From the NCBI GenBank assembly GCA_964594985.1, contig CAZQNQ010000006.1, positions 186,001 to 250,000 of the forward strand: a DNA stretch of 64,000 bases, read 5' to 3'. Each line of letters starts with the position of its first letter. Within the stretch, counting starts at the first letter, position 1. Both the position numbers and the translations under genes were made by a program. The notes below the pieces were generated by a model. That model had not been told where the DNA came from. It saw only the letters and a list, made by a program, of their open reading frames with translations, and did no database searches. The DNA is from JADLHS01 sp964594985 (GTDB lineage Bacteria; Verrucomicrobiota; Verrucomicrobiia; Limisphaerales; JADLHS01). Below are positions 51,501 through 59,936 of this stretch, in pieces.

Positions 51501-53021
51501 TTAGAGATCTGTGTTGCTCACAAAGGCGATGCGTTTGCTGTCGGGCGACCACGATGGAACATTGATCGTGCCCTGACCGCCATAGACGTAGGCGATGACC
51601 CGGGCCGCGCCACCTTCCATGGGCATCAGGCGGAGGTAGCAATGTTTGTAGTAAGGATGGTCGGTCGGGTTGATGTCGGCCGGATAGCTGATGATGACGA
51701 TCCATTTTCCGTCCGGCGAGATGTGTGGAAACCAGTTGTTGAACTCGTCGTTGGTGACTTGTTCCTGCGTTGAGCCATCCGGTTTCATGCGCCAGATCTG
51801 CATCCTGCCGCTGCGCGTGGAGTTGAAGTAGATGAATTTGCCGTCCGGTGTGAACTCCGGTCCATCGTTCAAACCGGGTGAGTCCGTCAAACGAACTTCC
51901 GCGCCGCTGCCGTCCGATGGAATCTTGTAGATGTCAAATTTGTTGCTGCGGCCACCAGTATAGACAAGCCACTTCGCGTCGGGCGACCAGCCGTGCAGAT
52001 ACGACGGCGTGAGCGGGGTGATGCGTTTCGGCGTGCCCCCGTCAGCAGGCAGGGTGTAAATCGTGGATTGCCCATCCGCGGCGCTTTGATCGCTGATGCC
52101 GAGCATCGTGCCATCGAACGAGAGCACGTGATCGTTGTTGTTCCTGATGCAGGTGCCGGTGTCGAGCAGCGTTGGCGTGCGCGTTGCGAGATCGAAGCGC
52201 GCCAATCGTCCCCAACTTTCCACCCGGCCGCTGATGTTGTAGATGAGCGCCTGGCCATCCGTCGTCCAGTTCGGCGCTTCAAACGGTTGCCTGGAAGCGT
52301 GGATCATCTCCAACTTACCGCTGTGGACATCGAGGATTTCCAGCACGCTGCCAATGTAATCACGATACGGCGTGAAGCCTTCCTTCACCGGGCGAATGAT
52401 CCGCACATCGCGGAACTTGGCCCGCTCCACGACGTCGCCATTGTGCGAGCAGATGAACAGTCCGGCGAAGACTTCGTCGCCGAGATCGAGGTCAGTGACT
52501 TGTGCCGAGACAAACGGCTGACCGTAGCGGGCGGCGGAGAAAATGTAGGTGTTCCCCTTGCGCTCGAATTGCAGCACGTCGGCGTTCGTGATGGCGAGCT
52601 GGACTTGCTCGGTGTTCGCGCCTTTCGCGCGCCGGAATTGCAGCGAGGTCAAACCATCGCCATGTTCGGCGGCATCGGCATAGGGTGCGTCAGCATCCAA
52701 CGTCGGTCGCACCATCCAACCGACTTTGCGATGGGCGTCCACGCCTTTGCCCTCGAACGCGAACCGGGTGCGCAGGATGAAATCGCCTTTGAGCTTTTTC
52801 CACGCGAAGTGGAATTGATCGCGCCCGAACCACATGTTCGTTCCGGCAGCGGTGAGCGTGTATTCCTGATTCCCTGTATCATAACTGGCCGAACCGGCGA
52901 GTTTGGGATGGCCGATGTCGCCGTGATCGTCGAATGAGCCGAGCCCGTTTTTCTCCGCAGCCACTGAATGAATTCCCAACGATAACAAGACGGACATAAT
53001 GAATGTGTTTCCTGTTTTCAT
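51501..53021 (-). CDS. Secreted TolB/PD40 beta-propeller protein with N-terminal DUF1349-like sandwich
   Basis: 506 residues, signal peptide MKTGNTFIMSVLLSLGIHSV, ending AAE. Residues about 25-215 form a concanavalin-like sandwich (IGHPKLAGSASYDTGNQEYT, FHFAWKKLKGDFILRTRFAF, VGWMVRPTLDADAPYADAAE) as in DUF1349. Residues about 230-505 are TolB-type WD40/PD40 blades: APNWTTDGQALIYNISGRVE, GWSPDAKWLVYTGGRSNKFD, GPEFTPDGKFIYFNSTRSGR, FPHISPDGKWIVIISYPADI, VPSWSPDSKRIAFVSNTDL. No catalytic residues are recognised. It lies between CE15 and GH8 with ~33-base gaps. Such proteins recur in Verrucomicrobiota xylan loci as binding or sensing partners; the role is not established. Confidence 0.85.
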   Translation of the reverse strand: MKTGNTFIMSVLLSLGIHSVAAEKNGLGSFDDHGDIGHPKLAGSASYDTGNQEYTLTAAGTNMWFGRDQFHFAWKKLKGDFILRTRFAFEGKGVDAHRKVGWMVRPTLDADAPYADAAEHGDGLTSLQFRRAKGANTEQVQLAITNADVLQFERKGNTYIFSAARYGQPFVSAQVTDLDLGDEVFAGLFICSHNGDVVERAKFRDVRIIRPVKEGFTPYRDYIGSVLEILDVHSGKLEMIHASRQPFEAPNWTTDGQALIYNISGRVESWGRLARFDLATRTPTLLDTGTCIRNNNDHVLSFDGTMLGISDQSAADGQSTIYTLPADGGTPKRITPLTPSYLHGWSPDAKWLVYTGGRSNKFDIYKIPSDGSGAEVRLTDSPGLNDGPEFTPDGKFIYFNSTRSGRMQIWRMKPDGSTQEQVTNDEFNNWFPHISPDGKWIVIISYPADINPTDHPYYKHCYLRLMPMEGGAARVIAYVYGGQGTINVPSWSPDSKRIAFVSNTDL

Positions 53022-53054
53022 GCCGCAGAGTTGAGTTTTTGACGCATGCGCGGA

Positions 53055-54935
53055 TTAAAGAGCTGGAAGGATTTCAATGCCGTTGATCTGCGGATTTTCA
53101 ATATTCGCCGTGAACGCGATGTCCAGTTTGCCATCGGTGATTTCCACCGGGACCGTTTCGACATAAGCGCGCAAGTCGCCGCCGGCTTTGCTCCAGACAT
53201 CGAAGTCCTTGAACTCGCGCCCCTCGACGTTGAACGAGAACACCCGCTGTCCCGGCCCGGTGATGCCTTGGTAGGTTTCCGCGAAATGAAGTTTCACCGC
53301 ATAACTTCCGTTCGGCAGTTGCTGCGTAAAGCGCGTCATGCTGAACCGCTCGGCGCAATAAATCCCCGCGTCTTTGGTGTTGGCGATGTGCAGCTCGGGC
53401 CGGGAAATCGTTTCGCCATCGGCAAAGCCCTGATCGGCGAGCCAGACGTTGCCGCTCGAGTCGGTGAAAGGATCGTAAGCGCCAGCCTTGATCCGGATGG
53501 TCGGCAGTGGCGTTTTAGATTCATGATTGGACGGCGTCGCAAAATATCGGGCCGCGAAATTCAGGAAGGTCGGCCAGTTCGGGCCATCGGTGTGGCCGCC
53601 AGCGTGTTGACGAAAGGCAAGATCGCCGTCGCAAAGCGTTTCCGTCGGAGGAAATTCCCTGGCCGTGAAAGGTTGCTTGCCAAGCAGGGCGTAAACCGGC
53701 GCGGCGCCGACCCCGGCCAGGAAAGTTCCCTTCGCATCCACCCAGCCATCGCCTTTTTCAAGCGTGCCCGCGCTGAGGAAAACGGGTCGCGGCGCGCACA
53801 ACGCGATAAGTTCGTGTGAATCCACGGGGAGATCGTTCCAGTTGAGTGGCCCGGCGTATTTGATGAAGTTGCCCGCCATCCAATGATACTCGCCGCTGCC
53901 TGCGACGTTCTCTACAATCTCGCCCCAATCCCGGCGATGCAACTTCGCACCGCCTTCGCCGGATGAACTCACGTAAGCGGCGGCGAAGCGTGAATCATAA
54001 GCCATCGCGACGAGCGTGGCTTTGCCGTAACGCGAATGACCCTCGATGCCGACGTGTTTGGCGTCCACGGTTTTGTCGGTCTCGAAATAATCCAGCGCCC
54101 GGCTCGCACCCCAGGCCCACGCGCGCAACGCGCCCCAATCGTCCACCTTGCGTGATTGACCTTTGTTGCACAGGCCGATGATGCCTTGCGTGAGGCCCGC
54201 GCCGTTATCGGCTTGAATGCTCGTCGGCGTGATCGTTGCACAGCCCCAACCCTTGGCGAGAACCTGCTGTTGCCAGGTCGGGCCGTTGTTGGTGTTCTGG
54301 TTGCGCGGGCCGGTTCCTCGGGGAAAATTCCAACTGAATTGCATGATCACCGGCACCGGGGCGGGCGCATTTGCCGGAGTGCTTAACGTGAGTTGGATGT
54401 TCACGCTGATATTGGTGTGACTCGAATTGTCCACGCGCCCGACGAGTTGTCTGGTGATGACGGGAATCGTGCCGTTCGTTTCGCGCGTCGAGCTGGTGAC
54501 TTCCCAGTCAACCTTTGGCGTTTCCTTCGGCCCGCGCCCGTAAATCTCGCGGTCGAAGTCTTCGACGATTTCTGGACGCCGCTTGCTCCACCAGACTTCC
54601 GCTGTTGTGACTTTGGCGCCGTTTTTCAACGTGAGCGGGTCGGGTAGGTCGGGGAACGGATTCGCCCTGGCCTCGTCATAGTTTGCGTAGTAAGGCGAGT
54701 TGGTGTTGTTGCCCTCCCGGCCGCGGCGGATGGATTTGATGCCCAGCAGATCCAGCATTTTCTGATGATCTGCCTGCGTCGCCGCGTTGTTGTTTGCGCC
54801 GAAGCCGCCGGGACGGGCGGTCGAGTTCGTGGCGGCCGGTTGATTGGTGCTGACGCTCTGGCTGAAACAAGCGATTTGCAACGTGAAACAAAACGCGAAT
54901 GCGGCGGTGGCGGTGATTTTCATGGGGGGCATCAT
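53055..54935 (-). CDS. Secreted CE15 glucuronoyl esterase with C-terminal malectin-like domain
   Basis: 626 residues. The ATG at 54935 overlaps the GH43 stop as ATGA; a signal peptide (ATAAFAFCFTLQIACFSQ) follows. CE15 hydrolases cut the ester between lignin alcohols and (4-O-methyl)glucuronate on xylan. Catalytic residues are visible: Ser301 in GIEGHSRYGK, Glu327 in VSSSGEGGAKLHRRDWGEIV and His448 in GGHTDGPNW. The ALCAPRPVFLSAG and WGALRAWAWGASRALDYFET segments are also family-typical. From about residue 480 a malectin-like carbohydrate-binding domain follows (IRIKAGAYDPFTDSSGNVWL, YAVKLHFAETYQGITGPGQR, VFSFNVEGREFKDFD), ending NPQINGIEILPAL. It is co-transcribed with the upstream GH43. Confidence 0.93.
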   Translation of the reverse strand: MMPPMKITATAAFAFCFTLQIACFSQSVSTNQPAATNSTARPGGFGANNNAATQADHQKMLDLLGIKSIRRGREGNNTNSPYYANYDEARANPFPDLPDPLTLKNGAKVTTAEVWWSKRRPEIVEDFDREIYGRGPKETPKVDWEVTSSTRETNGTIPVITRQLVGRVDNSSHTNISVNIQLTLSTPANAPAPVPVIMQFSWNFPRGTGPRNQNTNNGPTWQQQVLAKGWGCATITPTSIQADNGAGLTQGIIGLCNKGQSRKVDDWGALRAWAWGASRALDYFETDKTVDAKHVGIEGHSRYGKATLVAMAYDSRFAAAYVSSSGEGGAKLHRRDWGEIVENVAGSGEYHWMAGNFIKYAGPLNWNDLPVDSHELIALCAPRPVFLSAGTLEKGDGWVDAKGTFLAGVGAAPVYALLGKQPFTAREFPPTETLCDGDLAFRQHAGGHTDGPNWPTFLNFAARYFATPSNHESKTPLPTIRIKAGAYDPFTDSSGNVWLADQGFADGETISRPELHIANTKDAGIYCAERFSMTRFTQQLPNGSYAVKLHFAETYQGITGPGQRVFSFNVEGREFKDFDVWSKAGGDLRAYVETVPVEITDGKLDIAFTANIENPQINGIEILPAL

Positions 54936-56566
54936 TTGTTTGACGATTCGTATTCAAACCAGCCGAAGTCAGCAGGGGCAGTGCTGGGTTTGCCATTGCC
55001 GGTGGCGAACAGTCCGATGAAAACCCCGGTGAAGTTGAAGTTCGCGCCTTTCTGCCGGTTCATCATCTCCGTGGAAAGATCGCGGGTTGGCGCGATGCCG
55101 AGACGGGTCGTTTGGCCGTGCGAGGCGGAGTAGAGGAATTCATAGCGCAACGGGTCGGCTTTGATGGTGAGCGTTGTGTCGCTGTCCATGGCGGTGGCGT
55201 ACACCACCGGTGCGACGACTTTGCCCTCGAGAACTTTTCGGAAGAATACTTTCCGTTCCCCGTCGCGGAGGGTGATGCCGAGTTCGTAATGGTTCTTGTC
55301 GTTGCCCCGCAGGACGAGGCCGGCTTCTTCGTTCGTGCCGCGCGGATGAAACGAAAGCAGGGTGGCGATGCGGCAGTTGAAGTCAGTTTGAAATCGGCCG
55401 ACCACGGTGGGCGAATCCTGGTCGCTTAATGTCACCGCCGAGCCATGCAGGCGTAGCCAACCGCGTTGCTCTGTGAGCGAATAATTTTCTTCAATGGGGT
55501 TGCGGACGAATTGCCAGCCAGGGCCAAAGCTGCCGGAGTTGAATTCATCGCGCGCTGATGCTTGCGGCCACGGATGTGGTTTGAGTTTTGGCGCGGACAG
55601 CTTGGCGGGAATGGGTTTGCCGCCGTTGACGACCGGCCAGCCATCTTCCCACGTCACCGGAGCGAGAAAGGTTTCGCGGCCGAGGTGATGAAATCTGCCA
55701 CCTTGCGGACGGAAACCGAGGAACACGACCCACCAGCCGGCGGGCGTCTCGACGAGGTCGCCGTGGCCGAGGGCTTGGAAGGGATCGTCGGGCAGATGCT
55801 TGTGCGTGAGGATGGGATTCTTCGGATTCGGCTGGAACGGGCCCCATGGAGAATCACTGCGGGCGACGGTGAGGCGATGGTCGTAGCTGGTGCCGCCTTC
55901 GGAAATCATCAGGTAGTATTTGCCGTTGACCTTGTAGAGATGCGGGCCTTCGGGCCAGACACCGCCGGTCCCGCGCCAGAGTTCTTTGCGTTCGCCTTCA
56001 AGCTTCCCGGTCTGGAGATTCAAGAGTTGCTGGCCGGAGTAACCGCGTTCGCCATCCACCTGCCGGGTGTAATAAACCTTGCCGTCCGCATCAAAAAACA
56101 GCGAAGGGTCAATGCCCTCCTTGTCGAGCCACACGGGTTCGGACCACGGGCCGGCGGCGTTGGTGGCGGTGACGTAGAAATTTCCACCGCCATAGACGTG
56201 CGTGGTGATCAGGTAAAACGTGCCGTCGTGATAGCGTAACGTCGGCGCGAAGATGCCCTGTGATGAGCCGCGTTTGTCGAGGTTCAACTGACTCTTGCGC
56301 GTGAGCACATGACCGGTTTGTTTCCAGTTCACCAGATCCTTGCTCTGAAAGATCGGGACACCGGGAAAATACTCGAACGAACTGGTGACGAGAAAATAGT
56401 CGTCACCCACGCGGCAGATGCTCGGATCGGCGTGGAAACCGGGAAGAATGGGATTGGTGAAGGTGGTTTCAACTGCTTTAACGGGTGCGCCGCAACAAAT
56501 CAGTCCGAGCATGGCGTGGCAAAGCAGAGCGGTTCCGGCCCGGACAGATGTCAATCCGTTGATCAT
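54932..56566 (-). CDS. Secreted GH43 beta-xylosidase-type hydrolase
   Basis: 544 residues from the ATG at 56566; the open frame upstream is low-complexity Pro/Ala and lies in repeat-rich DNA. Signal peptide AGTALLCHAMLGLICCGAPV. GH43 features are TNPILPGFHADPSICRVGDD with the base Asp, YFPGVPIFQSKDLVNWKQTG, FAPTLRYHDGTFYLITTHVY, GIDPSLFFDADGKVYYTRQV with the pKa-modulating Asp, and GVWPEGPHLYKVNGKYYLMI with the acid Glu. A C-terminal beta-sandwich (about 355-540) matches the GH43_11/12 beta-xylosidase architecture. It is the first gene of the operon GH43-CE15-TolB-GH8-GH115 and overlaps CE15 by four bases. Confidence 0.92.
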   Translation of the reverse strand: MINGLTSVRAGTALLCHAMLGLICCGAPVKAVETTFTNPILPGFHADPSICRVGDDYFLVTSSFEYFPGVPIFQSKDLVNWKQTGHVLTRKSQLNLDKRGSSQGIFAPTLRYHDGTFYLITTHVYGGGNFYVTATNAAGPWSEPVWLDKEGIDPSLFFDADGKVYYTRQVDGERGYSGQQLLNLQTGKLEGERKELWRGTGGVWPEGPHLYKVNGKYYLMISEGGTSYDHRLTVARSDSPWGPFQPNPKNPILTHKHLPDDPFQALGHGDLVETPAGWWVVFLGFRPQGGRFHHLGRETFLAPVTWEDGWPVVNGGKPIPAKLSAPKLKPHPWPQASARDEFNSGSFGPGWQFVRNPIEENYSLTEQRGWLRLHGSAVTLSDQDSPTVVGRFQTDFNCRIATLLSFHPRGTNEEAGLVLRGNDKNHYELGITLRDGERKVFFRKVLEGKVVAPVVYATAMDSDTTLTIKADPLRYEFLYSASHGQTTRLGIAPTRDLSTEMMNRQKGANFNFTGVFIGLFATGNGKPSTAPADFGWFEYESSNK

Positions 56567-56796
56567 GGATGGAACGAGGCTAGCAACGGGGCCGGAAAAG
56601 CGGAATGGAGGATTATGCGATTTTGCTCTGGTCGGCGGTGGTGGGGCCGGAGCGCGAACCCGCGTGGCTTCAGGCTTGGGGCTGCGGGCCGCTCCAGCCG
56701 AATCGGGGCTGTTGAACTCAGTGGGGCTCACGCCAGGGACGCGGAGGACGCAAAGGAACCAGGCGAATTGCGTCGCCCCACTGCGGCTGGCTCAGA

Positions 56797-56890
56797 GTTG
56801 GAGTTCAAGCTTTAGCTTGTCCCTAAGCACCCCGCGCCGCCCCCAACACGCTAAAGCGTGAACTCCAACAAAACCGCGCGGCAGTTTCAG
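56797..56890. repeat. Palindromic repeat family 2, copy 1
   Basis: GTTGGAGTTCAAGCTTTAGC (from 56797) pairs imperfectly with CGCTAAAGCGTGAACTCCAA (to 56869) over a 27-base loop and is followed by a CGGCAGTTTCAG tail. The same arms and tail recur at 62069-62193, and half of the element at about 9640-9705. Confidence 0.7.
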
Positions 56891-56910
56891 GCAAGACCGT
56901 CTCGCGGGAT

Positions 56911-56985
56911 TTACTGCGGCGTGTTTTCCGCCGGTTGCTGCACGTCCAGATCAATGAGGAAATGGGGATGTCGCGCGGCTCGATG
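56911..56985 (-). pseudogene. Duplicated fragment of the ftsK 3' end
   Basis: Minus-strand reading ends LIDLDVQQPAENTPQ and a stop, matching the true FtsK end DILIDLDVQPAAENTPQ at 57067-57130, with a few inserted bases before it. It is a 75-base partial copy 80-150 bases downstream of the gene, as left by slippage or by insertion between two duplicated ends. Confidence 0.7.
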
Positions 56986-57066
56986 GCAATCGGCCGGCCA
57001 TCAACTCTCAACCATCAACCCAAATATAGTTAGAGCCTCGTTACTTCGGCTGCTACCGGAAGATGG

Positions 57067-59736
57067 TCACTGCGGCGTGTTTTCCGCCGCCGGTTGCACG
57101 TCCAAATCAATCAGGATGTCGCGCGGCTCGGCGCCCTTGCTCGGGCCGACGATGCCGCGGTTCTCCAGTTCGTCCATGATGCGCGCGGCGCGACCATAAC
57201 CGAGCCGGAGGCGGCGTTGCAGCAATGACACGCTCGCTTTTTGTTCGGTGCGGATGACTTCGATGCAGTCCTGGATGATTTCCTCGTCCTCATCAATGCC
57301 GCTTTCGCTGGCCATCGGGGTCGGCTTGGAAAGCTGTTGATGGATCTCCATCTCGTAACTCGGCTTCGCCTGCTTGGCGATGAAGTCCACGACGGTCTGG
57401 ATTTCGTGGTCGGTGACAAGAGCGCCTTGGGCGCGGATCAATTTCGCCGAGCCAGGCGGCAGATAAAGCATGTCGCCCTTGCCGAGCAACTTGTCGGCGC
57501 CCATCGCGTCGAGAATCGTGCGCGAGTCCACCTTGGCGGCGACCTGGAACGCGATGCGCGCCGGGATATTCGCCTTGATGACGCCGGTGATGACGTCCAC
57601 GGAGGGGCGCTGCGTGGCGACGATGCAATGGATGCCCGCCGCGCGCGCCATCTGCGTGATGCGGGCGATGGCCATTTCCACATCCGCCGGCGCAACCAAC
57701 ATCAGGTCCGCCAACTCGTCAATGATGACGACGATGTAACTGAGCTTCTCGGGGATGACGATGTCTTCCTCGCGCGGCACGACGATCTGTTCGTCCACCT
57801 CGACCGCAAAACCTTCCGCGCCGGGTTCGACTTTTTCCTTCTTGGCCGTGAGCGGCAATTCCGGTTCGCGTTCCGGCAACGGCTTGTTTTTCGGTCGCGC
57901 ATTGAACGTGGCGATGTTGCGCACGCCGACGCGGGCGAAGATCTGGTAACGCTTCTCCATCTCGTTGACGACCCAGCGCAACGCGAGGATCACCTTCTTC
58001 GGATCGGTGACGACGGGCACGACGAGATGCGGCAGCACGTTGTATTGCTGCAATTCGACCACCTTCGGATCAATCATCACGAAGCGCAGTTGATCCGGCG
58101 TGAACCGGTAGAGCAGGGAGGCGATGATGGCATTGATGCAGACGGATTTGCCCGAGCCGGTGCTGCCGGCGATGAGGCAGTGCGGCATTTCCGCGAGGTC
58201 GGCGATGATCGGATGGCCGTAAACGTCCTTGCCGAGCGCGACGGGAATTTTCGCCTTGGTGTTGCGCCATTCGTCGGACTCGAACAAGTCGCGCATGATG
58301 ACCTTGGTCTTGATCGAGTTCGGCACTTCAACGCCGACGGAACTCTTGCCGGGGACGGGCGCGAGGATGTTGATGCGTTCGGCCTTGAGCGCGGCGGCGA
58401 TGTTGTTCGAGAGGCCGGCGATCTTTTCCAGCTTCACGCCGGGCGCGGGATGCAGTTCGTAGCGCGTGATGGTCGGGCCTTTGGTGATGTCGCCGAGTTC
58501 CACCTGGATGTCGAACTGCGCGAGCGTCTGTTGCATGAGGCGCGCGTTGGCGAGCAATTCTTCCTTGGACTCGGTCGGCTTCAACGTCATGTCTGGCAAT
58601 TGCAGGAAATCCATCGAGGGCAACTGATAATTCCCGATGATCGGCGTCGAAGCCACGGTGATGGGTTTCTTGACCTTGGGCTTCGGACGGGTGGGGATGA
58701 GGCCGGTGATGTTGACCACCGGCTCGGGCTTGGGCTCGGCAGATTTCGCTTCGGCGTTGGCGGCTACCACTTCTTCGGGCTTGGTTTCGTCGGCCTTCTT
58801 GTCGTCCGACTTGGCGGTCGCTTCGGACTTGCGACCCAAAATGTCGTCCGCCGTCGCGGCTTTGACTTCTTCGGCCTTGATGACTTCGACTTCGTCGGGC
58901 GGCTCGATTTCCTTCGTTGGCTCGGGGGCTTTTTTGGCGCGAGCCGGCTTGGCTTGCGGCACGCTGAGGTCGCGCACGGTCGGCTCGGGCACCGGGCGCA
59001 AATCTTGTCCTAATCCCGGCACGGTCACGCCGCTGGTGGCAGTCATGGTCTTGGCGACTTCGGCTTCGAGGTCTTTCTTCTTCTTCTCGAGTTCGCGGGC
59101 TTTGCGTTCGAGCGCGGCCTCAGCGGGATTGGTGCCGGGCTTGGTGATTGGTTTGGCTTCGCTGGTCCGGTCGGCCCACGCTTGCAGCCAGACGCCGAGC
59201 TTGAAGTTGGTCAGGAACAACACGCCGAACAACGCAATCGTTCCGTAGAGGATGACCGCGCCGACTTTTCCCGCCATCCAGAAACCGTATTCAAAGGTCA
59301 ACCAACCTAAACCCCCGCCGGCACTTTGGGCGCCGATTTTCACATGGGTTTGGCCGGTTAACTGGGAGTCATACATGATGTGCAGCAGGCCGGTCAATGA
59401 AACCAACAGCATCACTGCCCAGAAAAGACTCCAGCGGGAGTGTTCCCGGAGGTAACCCATGAAGTTGAACAGGTAGCCGAGCCCGAACGCCACGAACAAG
59501 ACCGGGACGAAATATGCCGTCACCCCGAAGATCAAAAAGAACAACCACGCCACATGCGCGCCGGCCCAGCCAATCCAGTTGTGCAGGGGTTTGTTGGGTG
59601 GGTCAACGATCCCGCTGATATCGCCGCGATCAAAGGAATATTGCGCGAGCAACAACAACACCGCCGCGGCCAGCAAGCCGACGCCGATGAAGTCCGCCCA
59701 TCCGTGATGTGATTCGGTCGAATCCTTCCGTGCCAT
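57067..59736 (-). CDS. ftsK: DNA translocase FtsK/SpoIIIE
   Basis: 889 residues. It coordinates chromosome segregation with division by pumping DNA at the septum. The N-terminal membrane part has four hydrophobic segments (IGVGLLAAAVLLLLAQYSF, WLFFLIFGVTAYFVPVLFVA, SLFWAVMLLVSLTGLLHIM, VGAVILYGTIALFGVLFLT). A Lys/Glu/Ala-rich linker (about 190-370) follows. The motor has an alpha/beta segment (VELGDITKGPTITRYELHPA), Walker A in CLIAGSTGSGKSVCINAIIA near 520-530 and Walker B YIVVIIDELADLMLVAP. The sequence RAAGIHCIVATQRPSVDVIT and the C-terminal gamma winged helix (KASVSLLQRRLRLGYGRAAR) complete it. Length and order are normal. It stands alone between repeat-rich spacers. Confidence 0.97.
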   Translation of the reverse strand: MARKDSTESHHGWADFIGVGLLAAAVLLLLAQYSFDRGDISGIVDPPNKPLHNWIGWAGAHVAWLFFLIFGVTAYFVPVLFVAFGLGYLFNFMGYLREHSRWSLFWAVMLLVSLTGLLHIMYDSQLTGQTHVKIGAQSAGGGLGWLTFEYGFWMAGKVGAVILYGTIALFGVLFLTNFKLGVWLQAWADRTSEAKPITKPGTNPAEAALERKARELEKKKKDLEAEVAKTMTATSGVTVPGLGQDLRPVPEPTVRDLSVPQAKPARAKKAPEPTKEIEPPDEVEVIKAEEVKAATADDILGRKSEATAKSDDKKADETKPEEVVAANAEAKSAEPKPEPVVNITGLIPTRPKPKVKKPITVASTPIIGNYQLPSMDFLQLPDMTLKPTESKEELLANARLMQQTLAQFDIQVELGDITKGPTITRYELHPAPGVKLEKIAGLSNNIAAALKAERINILAPVPGKSSVGVEVPNSIKTKVIMRDLFESDEWRNTKAKIPVALGKDVYGHPIIADLAEMPHCLIAGSTGSGKSVCINAIIASLLYRFTPDQLRFVMIDPKVVELQQYNVLPHLVVPVVTDPKKVILALRWVVNEMEKRYQIFARVGVRNIATFNARPKNKPLPEREPELPLTAKKEKVEPGAEGFAVEVDEQIVVPREEDIVIPEKLSYIVVIIDELADLMLVAPADVEMAIARITQMARAAGIHCIVATQRPSVDVITGVIKANIPARIAFQVAAKVDSRTILDAMGADKLLGKGDMLYLPPGSAKLIRAQGALVTDHEIQTVVDFIAKQAKPSYEMEIHQQLSKPTPMASESGIDEDEEIIQDCIEVIRTEQKASVSLLQRRLRLGYGRAARIMDELENRGIVGPSKGAEPRDILIDLDVQPAAENTPQ

Positions 59737-59795
59737 GGAGCGAAGGTATCAGTCCCGGAAGCCGAGTTCAAAGTTGAAATACGCCCCGGGAAAAT

Positions 59796-59861
59796 CGTCA
59801 GGGGAATGATTGTCAGGGGAATAATTTAGAAACCATTCCCTTGACAATCATTCCCCTGACG
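59796..59861. repeat. Long near-perfect hairpin between lpxL-like gene and ftsK
   Basis: Two 27-base arms, 59796-59822 and 59835-59861, are reverse complements with one mismatch. Each contains GTCAGGGGAAT and a GATTGTCA core, and the loop is 12 bases. It lies upstream of ftsK and downstream of the convergently read end of the acyltransferase gene. It could stop transcription, but it lacks a T-run and has the look of a dispersed repeat. Confidence 0.75.
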
Positions 59862-59936
59862 AACGAAACAGCACATCCCGCCTTCGCTTGTTCTCATTCG
59901 CTGGTCAAAACTTCTCTTCAAGCGTGACCGATTTGC

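Larger units (their letters stand above)
56567..57066. other. Gene-free region between xylan operon and ftsK
   Basis: About 500 bases upstream of the GH43 start and downstream of ftsK. It contains a palindromic repeat (56797-56890) and a decayed copy of the ftsK 3' end (56911-56985), listed separately. No promoter for the xylan operon could be recognised. Confidence 0.5.

Noticed and set aside
24818..56566. SusC/SusD-type polysaccharide utilisation locus
   Set aside because: No TonB-dependent receptor or SusD-like lipoprotein is encoded anywhere in the locus.
57241..59013. Long plus-strand open frame of 590 codons
   Set aside because: Antisense to ftsK; its Asp/His/Arg-rich translation mirrors the codon bias of the real gene.
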